From positions 186,001 to 250,000 of the forward strand of contig JARGSG010000211.1 in NCBI GenBank assembly GCA_030374805.1: a stretch of 64,000 nt of DNA, given 5' to 3'. The position numbers were made by a program, and so were the translations under genes. The stretch comes from Gracilaria gracilis (lineage: Eukaryota; Rhodophyta; Florideophyceae; Gracilariales; Gracilariaceae). Shown here in pieces: positions 35,700 through 46,009 of the stretch (position 1 is its first letter; every line of letters begins with the position of its first letter). The notes beneath the pieces are model-generated. The model was not told the origin of the DNA. It saw only the letters and a program-made list of their open reading frames with translations, and ran no database searches.

Positions 35700-36785
35700 C
35701 CCGGAGTATTCCGTTCGCTTTGCTGCCCTGTCGATGGGAAGATTCCGAACGTCTTATTGAGCCTGCGCTTTTCCTGGCAAAGGCGTTGCTCCACAGTAAC
35801 GGCGTCGTCAAGATTCAAACCACACCGCTTAGCAGACTTGAGGATACTGTTGCCTTGCGTCTCCTGACCAAACGTAAAGTCGGTCTCCGAGAGCCATTAC
35901 TTGAAAGATGCAACCAGTTTTGTTAACCTCTTTTTGGCGTAGAGTAGTTTCTCCTTGGTCAATTTGTGAGAATCGTTTTTCATCAGGCGAAAGAAAAGCT
36001 TGCTCAACATCTCCTCGAGGTCACTAACGGACTTCTCGAGAACAGATTTCTCGATAACGAGAGAAGCAGAACCACAAGACAATTTTTTTCTCCATCCGTG
36101 CCTCGGCGAGAGCGATCAACTGTAGCTTAGCATTCGTCAGAGTTTCCTAGCTCAACTAAGAGTTGTTGATAAGTGTGATAGCCAGAACGTCCCCAACTTG
36201 AGAGGAGAAGGACAATTCTCCGTGCATGAGGTGGTTGGCTGCTAATCCACGAAACATCGAGACCACGCTTGCGAACAGCTCATCTTTCCAACGACGGCAG
36301 TTGATAAACCCATTGAAAGAGGCAATTAGGCAAGAAACAGCAGCAATTCGCGGGTCTACGGCAATATGTTCGATCATTTCACGCAGGGCTTCAACTTGAT
36401 CATCCAGTTTGTAGTCAATTAAGTTTTTTGCTTGAGACTCATCTGAGATGGATTTTTGTGCAACAAGTAGCGCAAGAACGTACAGGTGAAGAACTGACGT
36501 GGCGTGAATTGTTTTATACAGAAGATGGTTTCGTTTTCATGCAGCTGCTGAAACGGTTTCAGTTTAACAAGAAATGTCATGGCTCCATTTTTGTAAGTCC
36601 TTGGCTGGATCAAACTTTGGCGGGTTTGTTGGAGACAATAAAGACGAAAGCGGTGCTGGGCTCATAACTGGGCTAGGTGGTATACCGATTGAGTCATGGC
36701 GTGATAGTGTCTTCGGATACCGAGGCGCGCTGCGGGCAAGGCAAGGATGGTGGGAACAAAGTCCCTCACAAGCGGATGCCTCCAA
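35700..36785 (-). pseudogene. Decayed gag-like ORF, unknown retroelement
   Basis: Several overlapping minus-strand frames read in order as one degenerate protein. The start is Pro/Ser-rich then PPKFDPAKDLQKWSHDI; the middle is FLRYLLHKNPSQMSL, then RIAAVSCLIASFNGFINCRRW and ELSFSSQVGDVLAITLIN; the end is a coiled-coil-like SVSDLEEMLSKLFFRL with a basic tail. A Pro-rich start followed by a compact helical domain is what many retroelement Gag proteins look like, but I recognise no family, zinc knuckle or polymerase. At least three frameshifts. Confidence 0.3.
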
Positions 36786-36898
36786 CGGTCTGGCGTCGGG
36801 GGCCCGGTTGGAAAGTTTTATTAAGTTATGGTGCGAAGTGCGCGAGATCAGTAACCGGAATTGCGCGCAGGTGCGGACAGCAATGGTATATTGGTGTG

Positions 36899-37046
36899 GG
36901 ATCTGTACCCTTTTAGGGGTGCATAATAAGTGTAATATGCGTGGTTTTTAGTGGCTTAGGGGTTCAGAACGCCAATCTGTACCCTCTGTAAGGAGGGTAC
37001 AGATTATTTTACTTTGGCGAATATTTTTTTGGGGTACAGATTTCCG
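36899..37046. repeat. Cluster of ATCTGTACCC inverted repeats
   Basis: A perfect 13-bp stem with a six-base loop occupies 36974-37005 (arms 36974-36986 and 36993-37005). Further copies of ATCTGTACCC lie outside it, forward at about 36900 and reverse near 37035-37044. The outer pair could be ends of a small non-autonomous element. Confidence 0.5.
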
Positions 37047-37108
37047 GTAATGCGAAGCGCAAGCGCCGAATTGCACACAAAGTTCCTTACTACAGCCGCC
37101 CGGCTTGA

Positions 37109-37205
37109 TGTTACCACGCCACTAGTAGACACGTAGCAAGCCCAATAAAGGGCTTGCCCGCCGACGGTCAGTCGGTGGGCGAGCCATCGTTCCTGTCTTG
37201 TCTCA
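37109..37205 (+). repeat. 5' LTR of the Copia element (97 bp)
   Basis: Starts TGTTACCACGCC, ends TTGTCTCA. It contains two consecutive hairpins: GCAAGCCC-AATAAA-GGGCTTGC (37136-37157) and a GCCCGCCGAC / GTCGGTGGGC stem with one mismatch. Relative to the 3' copy it lacks 71 bp lying between two GTTACCA repeats. Confidence 0.88.
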
Positions 37206-38826
37206 GGTTATGGGCACCAGGTCGCTACCGCGCAAGACGAAACCCCAAACACAAACGATCCGCGGTTCGAGCATCGCTCCCGTGTCGCAAGAACATAGCT
37301 CTCAACCTGATTCCCATCGTCGCAAACAGCCCTCACGCAAACAGCGCCATCACTACTTTGCAACCCGACACATTTGGAACGAACTTTGGCGTCTCGCCAA
37401 CATAGAGCAAAAACTTGATTCAATTCCAGCGAGACAGGTCGCAATGGAGTCTCAGTCTCACCATCAAGCAGCAAACCCCGCAAGTTACCCGACTTGGCGA
37501 TTTACTGAAGAACTTATTGAATTGACTGCAGAAAACTACTTTCAGTGGTTTCAGAACTTACAAGATATTCTCACTGAACATGAGTACAACGAGCTTATCG
37601 ATCCCAACTTTCAGCCTTAAACCCCGAAACAACACAAAGCTATTGCTAGTCTCCGCCGAATTATGACAAAAAGTGTCACACAAGATGTCAACAATTTGCT
37701 TGTAGACCCCACGATCTTTACCCACTCCCCGGCAGAAATAGTCAAAGTTATTCAGGAAGCACTCGATGGACAAGTCACGAAGGACTATTACAGTCTTAAC
37801 ACCCAAGCGAGCAACCTCCGCCATACAGGCACAATCTCAGACTATATAAATCAGCACACTGCTATCCGTCGGAAGCAGATCATCGCGCAAGCGCCAGGTA
37901 TTGCAGATGAACGCGTCACCGTCAACTTCATTTTACAAGGTTTGGTAGACGACGACCGGTTCGCGAACCGCGCCATCACTCTGATGTTGGATACCCCTCC
38001 AATGACAATCAAAGACGCACAGCATCGCCTCGAACAGTATGAAAGCCTCACTACCCAACAGGCGTCGAATGCAACCGTCCAGATGTCAATCAACGCTTCT
38101 TACCCTCGCAGCCAAACCTGCAACATACCCTACCGACGCGGTCGTGGTCGAGCCCGCTACGGTGGCGCCAGCAACCACAGTCTACGGAATGCCATCGCAG
38201 ATCTTACCAAGAAAATCGATGGTTTGCAAACTGCAAAACCTAGACGTGGTCGCGGTGGCTCTGCCGCGAAACAAGCCTCTTCCAGCCATGATGCCATAGC
38301 GTCCGAAATCATCGAGGCCATGCAAGCCCTGGAGCATGCCACGACTGATGACACACCGGATGTTCAGCAACGTACGTACACACTGGATTCCGCAGCCCAC
38401 CATACTATCATATCACATGATACCAACGACGCCACTAACCTACGCTGTCCGATCCGAACTCATACGGCCTCTCCGCACCCGCTACAGAAGAAGAGGAGGG
38501 AAACACTGAACCTAATCAGTAACACTGGCGCACGAATTACACTCCAGACACTCATCAACAAAAACCTCCAAGGCAACCTCATATCCATACATTCGCTCAC
38601 CGAACGGCTCGGTCCTGTTATCTTTACCCCGTCATCTGCATACATTCTTAGCCGCACCATTCCCATTAAAGTACTGGGCACTGCTTCGTGGCACAACAAC
38701 TGCTACACGCTCAACCTCAAACCGCAACCGAGCACCGCGAAGAACGTACACTCAGAAACCGCCACGACACACCTGCCCATCACACAATATCCACAACCAC
38801 CAACAAATCATCGCGATCCAAACTAG
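37198..38826 (+). pseudogene. Copia Gag, protease and pre-integrase segment
   Basis: One frame with a single TAA at 37618-37620. Gag includes WRFTEELIELTAENYFQWF, NFILQGLVDDDRF and an Arg/Gly-rich stretch (RRGRGRARYGG) in place of a zinc knuckle. The protease has YTLDSAAHHTII where Copia proteins have LDSGASHH; the Gly-to-Ala change at the active-site triplet is unusual. NLISIHSLTERLGPVIF and SWHNNCYTLNL are the usual protease end and pre-integrase segment. The frame then runs out at 38826 with no integrase finger. Confidence 0.78.
37206..37215 (+). other. Copia primer-binding site (half-tRNA type)
   Basis: GGTTATGGGC directly follows the LTR. Its complement GCCCATAACC is the anticodon loop region of eukaryotic initiator tRNA-Met, the half-tRNA priming known for Drosophila copia and relatives. 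Confidence 0.7.
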
Positions 38827-39725
38827 ACAGCCGCGGTGTGCCCTGCCGATATCTATATGGCATCACGCCACAAAACATCATGGTTCTCATTCTCGGCTCA
38901 GGCCGCTACACACAGATACCAGCAGCTGACTTCCATCCATACGCACGAGAGAATGATCCCGTGGCATCACAATCCAAAGCCTTCAAGAATCACATACCAC
39001 ACCCGATCCCCAATACCATAACAAAGACGACACCCGCGCCAGCGAGCCGCAAACAAGCCACCAAGTACCCGGATGCCGACAAATGGGCACAGGCTCACAA
39101 TCAAGAGCTTGCCAAACTAGACGGCCTCCAAGCCATCAAATGGCTCCCCAACACACTCCTCCCTAAACGCCTCATTCCACTGACAATGACGTACAAATAC
39201 AAACGCTCTCCAGACGGGAACATTACAGGACGCAAGGCACGCTGCTCCGTACGCGGCGATCGCATGATCCCATATAAGGATTTCAAACCTGAGGAAACAG
39301 CAGCGCACCTCTCACAGAAAGCCACCGTCCGACTCTTGTTTGCCCTCACCGCACAACACGGGCTCACACTTGAGCATTTCGACATAACTTCGGCGTTTAC
39401 ACATGAAGAATACCAACACAGCAGTCTCGTGTGTGTTAAACAGCATCCACAGTTCGACGGAACTTACAAGCATAACAAGCCCGGGAGGCAAGTGATTCTC
39501 AACCTGTACGGGACGCCCCCGGCTGGGCATTACTTTCTTGAAAAAGTCTGGGCATACCTCCGTTCCCTTGGATTTCAACAGTCGGAAGATGACCCTGCCC
39601 TATTCATACTACGCGATTCTCCCGACGACTACACTATCGTCTGTTTAAACATTGACGATTTCATTATCACCGCTACGCACAGCAACCGAATCGACTCTCT
39701 ATGTGCCCAGCTGCAACAGAAGTAA
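38688..39725 (+). pseudogene. Copia reverse transcriptase
   Basis: The frame opens with junction sequence, then SKLDSRGVPCRYLYG, which in Copia Pol lies just behind the integrase core. The RT follows: MTYKYKRSPDGNITGRKARC, LTLEHFDITSAFTHEEY (first Asp) and the catalytic CLNIDDFIITA, an I-DD version of the usual YVDD. It stops at a TAA (39723-39725); the next conserved segment (KRLGTPSQYLGW) follows in the same frame, so the stop is a nonsense change. Confidence 0.82.
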
Positions 39726-40564
39726 AACATCAAGAGGCTCGGCACACCCTCTCAATATCTCGGTTGGATGTATCTCAAGAAGCCAACGGCGCCATATCCA
39801 TTTCCCGACCTCAAACGGTGAACCAAATTCTAACCTTGCTTGGCCTCGAAAATGCCAATGGCAAGCGCACTCGGTATACCTCTGGACTAGTATACCATCC
39901 TCCAGACTCCAGCGACACCCCATCCACGAAGCCGAAACAACTGTACTCGCAAGTCGTCGGCTCCCTACGCTGGCTGGCTGACCGCACGAGACCGGACATA
40001 GCTTTTGTCACGTCCAAACTAGCACTAGCACTTACCAATCTTAGAAGCCAACCAACGTCTTCCCTCGTATCGTTCAGCGACACTGATTTCGCAGGAGACA
40101 CTGCAAGTAGGTGCTCCACCTCAGGTGCGACCCATTTTTATGACAACAAACTTATTGATTGGACCTCTAGAAAACAGTCGGTGCCAGCGCTATCTACTTG
40201 CGAGGCAGAGTATTATGCAGCCACAGCTGCCAGACGTGATGTTGTCATGTTCCGTCGGATTCTGTTCTTTCTAGGCTTTGGTGTACCCGATCCCACACCG
40301 CTTTGCATTGACAATCAAGCAGCCATCGGCGCCGCGCTGCAACAGGGGGAGACGAAGCGACGCAAGTATCTTGATCTTCGCCACCACTTCATCCGCCATC
40401 ATATCCGCAAGAAGCACATAAAACCCCGTCACGTACCATCCGCCTCCGAACGATCCGACGTAATGACGAAGCCACTCAAGCCACAGGCATTTCTTCGAAA
40501 CACCCAGCTTTTGAACCTCCGATCAGCCCCGCGAAAGCACGTGCGCACGCAACACAAACTCTGA
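39701..40564 (+). pseudogene. Copia RNase H
   Basis: Contains LYSQVVGSLRWLADRTRPDI, VSFSDTDFAGD (first Asp), ALSTCEAEYYAAT (Glu) and CIDNQAAIGAAL (Asp), then KYLDLRHHFIRHHI, all standard for Copia RNase H at the end of Pol. The catalytic residues are intact. It is offset in frame from RT. Confidence 0.88.
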
Positions 40565-40590
40565 ACACGCGCAGCTCACATCAGGGGGCG

Positions 40591-40758
40591 TGTTACCATG
40601 CACCTTGCGGTGCGCAGTTAGGAGATGCGAGCCGCGCAGTCCACGCTTTAGACAACCACGCAGTTACCACGCCACTAGTGGACACGTAGCAAGCCCAATA
40701 AAGGGCTTGCCCGCCGACGGTCAGTCGGTGGGCGAGCCATCGTTCCTGTCTTGTCTCA
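40591..40758 (+). repeat. 3' LTR of the Copia element (168 bp)
   Basis: Directly behind a G-rich polypurine tract (CAGGGGG, 40582-40588). From 40663 on it matches the 5' LTR nearly base for base. The first 71 bp, between GTTACCA at 40592 and GTTACCA at 40663, are absent from the 5' LTR. The AATAAA hairpin is repeated at 40689-40710. Confidence 0.85.
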
Positions 40759-40888
40759 CTTGAGCCCACAATTTGGCGTGAAAAATTTTCTAAACTCATT
40801 GAATGCCCTTGAGGGGCAGATCTTTGAGTAGTATTCTTGGTACGTTTGCGGCGGCCCACGCAAAGAAGGTGAGCTTTTTTTCATTTTC

Positions 40889-40970
40889 GGGCGAAGGTGA
40901 CAAAAGGTGATTGGGGTGCAATTCATTTACAGTAGAGACTTTACGCTAGAGCAATTCTCGTAAAGATTTT
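40889..40970 (+). repeat. Left terminal inverted repeat of the Harbinger element
   Basis: Begins near GGGCGAAGGTGA and includes GGTGCAATTCATTTACAG and TAGAGACTTTACGC. Its partner is the complement of 47880-47915 joined to 50766-50813. Confidence 0.65.
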
Positions 40971-41158
40971 CGTACCCACGGTTTACACGCACCATACGAG
41001 ATTTGGTCACGAAATCTCCCGACTTCTACTTTACGCACATGTGCTTGTGTTCTCCAAACTTGGCATGGCTCCCAACCGGCAGAACAATGGTTTCTCAAGA
41101 AGAGTACTCTCTTGGACGGGCACAAGCCCGTCTTTAAAGGCGGCGCACTCGTTTCGCA

Positions 41159-42226
41159 GTGGCTATATATCTTGACGCACACGCACCTCTTCTACTAACA
41201 TTCTGGAATGAAGTGAAAAACGCAGAAGAAGACGTTACAAACTTGCGAGTCAGACTTCGAACAATCTCGCAAACAAGTTTCAATCTTAATGTTTATTCCG
41301 ACGAGCAATGTCTACATGACTTCCGGTTTTGTCGTAGTGACATTGGTAGAGTGGCTATGGAAATGCAATGGAACGTCAGTCATACGCAGCGTAATCGATA
41401 TTACTGTGATTCTGTCACAGCATGCTGTATTGTTCTGAGACGGCTGGCTTCCGCACTAACCTGGTATGACATGGAAACAATATTTGGTATGCGGTACAGC
41501 CACATAAGTGAAGTTTTTTGGGAGGCTGTCGAGAGATTTGTAGCATCAAAAGGTTACCTGATAACACAGGTACAGCAGCAGCTGCTGGTTGAACGGGCAC
41601 CAATGTATGCGGAAGCACTGCGAAGACGGTCCGCTCTATCGGAAAGGTGTGTTGGGTTTATTGATTGTACTAAAATTGTAATGTGTAGACCAGGTGGGGA
41701 TGGATGCAACCAAAGGGCATGCTACTCGGGTCATATTCGAAAGCACTGTCTTAAGTACCAGACCATATCTACGCCTGATGGTTTGATATTTCATCTATTC
41801 GGCCCCGAGGTAGGACGTAGACATGACCTCACCCTGCTGAGGAGGAGTGGGATAGAGCCTTTGATGGAAGATTGTTTGACTGTGAACGAGATACAGCACT
41901 ATTTGTATGGTGATCCGGCATATATTTTACGCCCGTGGTTGCAAACTGCATTCGAAAGGCTCTTTGCGTCACAAGAGCAGCTGGCTTATAATTCTTCCAT
42001 GAATGCGTTGAGAACAGCAGTCGAATGGAAGTATAAGGATCTAAAGCAAATGTGGTTTCGAAACGCCATATCCCGCCTTCTATGTGTGCGACGTTTCCCG
42101 GTGGCGCTGTTATATATATCTTCTGCTTTGCTGCTTAATTTCAAGACTTGCTCGGAAAAAGGTGGACACGTGAGCCAATACTTTGGGTGTGAGGCCCCAT
42201 CTTTTGACTTCTATTGCCAATTGTAA
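41159..42226 (+). CDS. PIF/Harbinger transposase (DDE_Tnp_4 type)
   Basis: 355 codons from a GTG; the frame opens after a TAA just upstream and holds no ATG near its start, so the true N-terminus may come from elsewhere or be lost. The nuclease core has the three acidic residues in order: ERCVGFIDCTKI (Asp 1), LYGDPAYIL (Asp 2) and TAVEWKYKDLKQMW (Glu). AGRRHDLTLL-type sequence between them (EVGRRHDLTLLRRSG) fits Harbinger nucleases. Upstream helices with TWYDMETIFGMRYSHISEVFW form the expected helix-turn-helix region. It is the only transposase in this window apart from the piggyBac gene with an uninterrupted frame. It would cut at the terminal repeats together with the Myb-like partner. Confidence 0.82.
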   Translation: MAIYLDAHAPLLLTFWNEVKNAEEDVTNLRVRLRTISQTSFNLNVYSDEQCLHDFRFCRSDIGRVAMEMQWNVSHTQRNRYYCDSVTACCIVLRRLASALTWYDMETIFGMRYSHISEVFWEAVERFVASKGYLITQVQQQLLVERAPMYAEALRRRSALSERCVGFIDCTKIVMCRPGGDGCNQRACYSGHIRKHCLKYQTISTPDGLIFHLFGPEVGRRHDLTLLRRSGIEPLMEDCLTVNEIQHYLYGDPAYILRPWLQTAFERLFASQEQLAYNSSMNALRTAVEWKYKDLKQMWFRNAISRLLCVRRFPVALLYISSALLLNFKTCSEKGGHVSQYFGCEAPSFDFYCQL

Positions 42227-42229
42227 CTG

Positions 42230-43096
42230 AAGTTGATCCCAGTCACATCGAGAGACCGAACTGGATTCTTCTGAAACCGCAATGGGTGGTTTGGACAAAT
42301 GCTAGAATGGATATGAAGGTAGACCGAGCTTGGCGCGATCACGACATGGGTGCTGAATCTCGTCTTCAAAAGAATAGCGAAGGAATATCAAGCTTTGGTC
42401 TACGGAGAACGACCAGAGCTACACCTACTGCTGTGGAAGGAGATCAAGAGGACTTGAACTATGGAATGTGTTTCACGATGATGGTTTTGTGCAAGTACAC
42501 CTGAAGTTTGTAAAGAGGCCCGAACGAATGGTACAAGGCGATGCCAAGAGATGACATGATCAGAGAATGATGTTGAAGGGCGAACCGATGATATCTCCAC
42601 CTAAATCTCCTGGTTGAGATGATGAAAATGCGACCAAGAGCCCAAGGGCGAGGAGCCTCTCTCCGACCTCAGCTCGTCCCTCGTCTGCACGTAAGGTATC
42701 TTCGCAGAGCAGAAGTACTAACCCATCAAAAACCCTTTCGAGCGATTCATTTTCTCAGCTAACGTCAACGAGTGGAGTTAGTCCACTGCCAAACAGAAAC
42801 TCGCGCTGTAGTACCCCGAAGAAGAAGGATGTTTCTCATCTGTTTCCTCCGCCATGTGTGTGTTACCCACGTTTGAACATGTTAGGAATGTTCTTCTAGC
42901 TCTTATGGAAGGCAGACGGCGAGTAACTTTGAAAAAGGTGTTAAGCTACTTCGAGATTGACGCTGAAAACAAAAAGGCGAACCTGAACGCTCTCTTGAAG
43001 CAATCAGCAAACTTCACGAAAGACCCAAACAATGAAAGAAAGGTTTATCTGGCTCTGAAGGAAAGAGAAGCAACGCCTTTGAGTGCTGCTGGCTGA
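42230..43096 (+). pseudogene. TFIIF-alpha (RAP74)-like fragment
   Basis: Successive plus-strand frames read in order like a general transcription factor IIF large subunit. First ESRLQKNSEGISSFGLRRTT and an acidic EGDQEDLNY segment; then a Ser/Pro/Lys-rich stretch (KSPRARSLSPTSARPSSARK, CSTPKKKDVSHLFPPP). Finally an 80-codon piece (42854-43096) fits the winged-helix C-terminal domain: EHVRNVLLAL, RVTLKKVLSYF, NALLKQSANF, then VYLALKE. RAP74's C-terminal domain ends with a similar F-x-LKE. Frames change at least twice and a stop lies at about 42615. The resemblance is by eye and moderate; a full gene is not present. Confidence 0.42.
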
Positions 43097-44725
43097 AATT
43101 TCCCCGATACATCGAGAAGATAATGTCACTTCCACCTACCATCTGTTACCAAAAACGTACTTTTAAGTCGTTTTGTTTCTCTATAGCAAGGAGATCGCGA
43201 AAGCTGGTAGGCTCTGCCTCTTGCAGTTAGCTTTGGCATTTGTCTATGTTTGTTCGAGAAAGTTAAAGCTGAATCCCATTCTGGACGTGCCTCGAGAAAC
43301 CCACATGTTGGCAGGTAGGTACTTGCACAACGGTAGCTAGTACTAGAACGCGGGGTGTCGGTCCGATGGATGGGAAGGATTCTATTCGGGGTGACGTGTT
43401 CTACACATCAAGTTTGATGCTGTCCCCAACAACGCGAGATTATATATATTCTTGAACGGGGGCGATGTCTGTGAAATGACTGACATGAAAGAAGCAATTG
43501 GGGAACTGAAGGGTACTGGATTGCAAGAAGCTGCTACAAAAACTTTCGAACTTCGTTGAAGGAATGTATAGCGGATTGGGAGTTGCTGATGGCGTCGGTA
43601 TAGCCCTTGAGACTTCCGTCGGACGAATTGAACTTAATTTATGTAATGTGCTTAAGCTTTCGGTCTCTGATCAACCTCAGATTGGCTTTCAGTTCGGAGT
43701 CAGCCAGTCTTTCTTGTAGGGGGTCTTATTGTTGCAGTAATATGCATCATTTGCGTCTTGGATACCTTTGGTTATTTGACGAACTTTGGTCTTGGTCATA
43801 CGTGCAGTAAAGCAGTACAACTGATATTGCAAACAGTTAACGAACAGGTTGGGTGTAGCCTTGGGGGTAAGAGAGTTAGCGTTAACCCTTACCGGTGCTA
43901 GATTTTCTGATTGTCGCGCAGCAGTGAACTTCTTGCTGATGATTTGTCCAGCCCTTTTTCCACTGCTGTGCTCTCTAGATAAATGAGGAGACGTGCAGGA
44001 AACCAGCAGCCCATCAACATTACACATTTCACATTTGCAGGGGAACACTCTTCTCACCACTCCTGATCCTCCGAAAGGTTTTGGTATGCTCTGCATGTAT
44101 ATTAGCCGCTATAAAAGGCTATGAAAAAAGGACAACTCTGATCCGCCTCGCACTTGGGCTCTCAGCAGTTAATCATCCGGTAGTCTAGAAACGTTTTTGG
44201 ATAACCCAGGCCCCCGATTGGGTTTGAATCCTTGTCACATGACCGGGACGTACTCGCAGTGAAGAGTCTTGAATACTGAATATTCCAAGGGAAGGGGATC
44301 CTTTCGACGGCATCAAGAGGTAATACTCATGCCCCTAACTTACATCATGTTACGATTACTTTGTACCGCGACCTCTCTTTCTAGAGCTCAAGCGCAGCAT
44401 GCAGAAAGATGTGACCACATCCAGGCCTCTATGCTACGCAGCTAATCGGTAGAAGTATTCTGTCAATGCAATTCTGGGTGCCTGTAGTCAGCTGATTACG
44501 TGCGACCGCTATCTGCAGGTATTCAAACAAGGCCAGCTGAAGTGGTGATACCTTTCCAGACAACGGCCTCGGGAAATCAAACCTGTTGCAGATGAACAAA
44601 AGCAAAGTCATCATGGAGAGAGCAGCAGAACTCGCGTCATAAAGACGAAGAAGGCAAAAAGAAGAGGTGACGACATCCCCAGAGTAATAACTGACTATTA
44701 GTTCTTCAGAAGTTGTCAAACGCTA
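43097..44725. other. Interval without a recognised gene inside the Harbinger element
   Basis: No protein family recognised. A minus-strand frame of 135 codons (44096-43689) has two CxxC pairs near its start but no identifiable fold. A tRNA-like pol III box pair lies at 44179-44231. Confidence 0.35.
44179..44231 (+). ncRNA. tRNA-like sequence (A and B box)
   Basis: GGTAGTCTAGAAACG (44179-44193) resembles the D-arm/A box of tRNA-Glu or tRNA-Asp type genes, and GGTTTGAATCC (44221-44231) fits the B box, at a normal distance. A full cloverleaf does not form well, so a tRNA pseudogene or SINE head is more likely than a working tRNA. Confidence 0.35.
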
Positions 44726-45983
44726 CTAATCACTCTTCTTGTACATGTCAAGCAACTCTTGTACGTCTTCCTTACCACCAAGAATGAGCGGCATACGTTG
44801 GTGCACAGTGTCTGGAATAACATCCATAACGCGTTCCTTCCCGGTTGTAGCCAGGCCACCAGCCTGCTCAACGAGGAACGACATTGGTGCGCATTCGTAC
44901 AAGAGTCTCAGCTTTCCATTCGGATTCTTTCGGTCCCCGGGATACCCAAACACTCCACCGTACAACAAGGTGTGGTGAACATCAGCAACCAAGCTACCAA
45001 TGTATCTGGAAGAGTACTTGATACCAGCAGTATTATCGCCATTCTTTAGCTTTTGAACATACTCTTTCAGTACAGGATCCCAAGCTGGGGAGTTGGCCTC
45101 GTTGAACGAGTATATCTTCCCAAGAGGTGGGATCTTGATGTCGGGGTGTGTAAGAATGAACTCGCCAATTTGGGGGTCTAGCGTAAATCCGTTTACACCG
45201 TGACCGGTGGTAAGTACCATCATTACTGAAGAAGAATGCATGCAATAGCCCGCGGCGACGAGATTGGAGCCTGGTTCCATAGTGTTATATAAGCACCTGA
45301 GTTCTGTTTCGTCGATCTTGGACCCCCAGTCAGAAGCCAGACAACCAGTGTTTTGTACAAAGATGCCGAAGATAGTACCGATGGCAATTCCAGCATCGAT
45401 GTTCGAGCTTCCGTCAAGCGGATCGAACACCGCCACGTAGTTGCCAGAGTACACTTCATCGACCATAACTGGCTCGTCTTCCTCCTCTGAGGCAATAACG
45501 CCCATCTTTCCAGAGTAGCGCAGAGCGTTCTTCAGCACCTCGCTCGACAAAACATCAAGCTTTTTCTGCTCCTCCCCTTGCACATTTATAGAATTGCTAT
45601 CTTCATAGCCTGTCAAATTGGTAACTCCAGCACGCTGTACGAGCGACGCAATCTTTTTGCACGCAAGTTGAATAGAATAGAAGACATCAACGACTGCATA
45701 TCTTGCATGTGCTCTAAGTCGGTATTATCCATAGCAGTCTGAATCATATAGCGAGTGAGAGTCATGGGTGAAGTGTCGGGATGCACGGTTTGAGACGGGG
45801 GCGCAACGATCATTGTCGGGGCTCGACGACCACGAACATGTTGTGCAGAGCGTCGGTGAGCGGAAGACGCCGGGCTCGACGCGTGAAGCGGAACAGCGAG
45901 GGCGCTCTCGGCGCGTGCGATGAACAGGAGTGTGATGCGGCAGTGGGGGTGTAATTGTACACGAAATCTTGACGTCCAAACAT
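44726..45983 (-). pseudogene. FBP: Plastid-type fructose-1,6-bisphosphatase, frameshifted at the N-terminus
   Basis: The main frame (45616-44726) is a near-complete FBPase. GYEDSNSINVQGEEQKKLDV is the AMP/N-terminal end of the fold. VFDPLDGSSNIDAG binds metal, RYIGSLVADVHHTLLYGG and GKLRLLYECAPMSFLVEQAGG bind the sugar phosphate. The loop GCLASDWGSKIDETELRC adds two Cys in the place of the plastid redox loop (Cys153 and Cys173 of plant enzymes); the third Cys of plants is Met. The 45 codons before it (TLTRYMIQTAMDNTDLEHMQ) are in another frame, the shift lying near 45695. A third frame (from ATG 45983) gives a Ser/Arg-rich, transit-peptide-like leader. So two frameshifts, or unrecognised introns. 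The enzyme makes fructose-6-phosphate in the Calvin cycle. Confidence 0.82.
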
Positions 45984-46009
45984 ACTATCAGAGAGTCGAC
46001 GTTCGCAAA

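Larger units (their letters stand above)
37109..40758 (+). mobile_element. Ty1/Copia retrotransposon lacking an integrase
   Basis: 3650 bp between perfect 5-bp duplications CTTGA (37104-37108 and 40759-40763). The 5' LTR is 97 bp and the 3' LTR 168 bp. The PBS is complementary to an internal piece of initiator tRNA-Met. Order: gag, protease, pre-integrase segment, then directly the post-integrase region, RT and RNase H. No HHCC finger or DDE core is present, so it could move only with help. Stops and one frameshift also break it. Confidence 0.9.
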
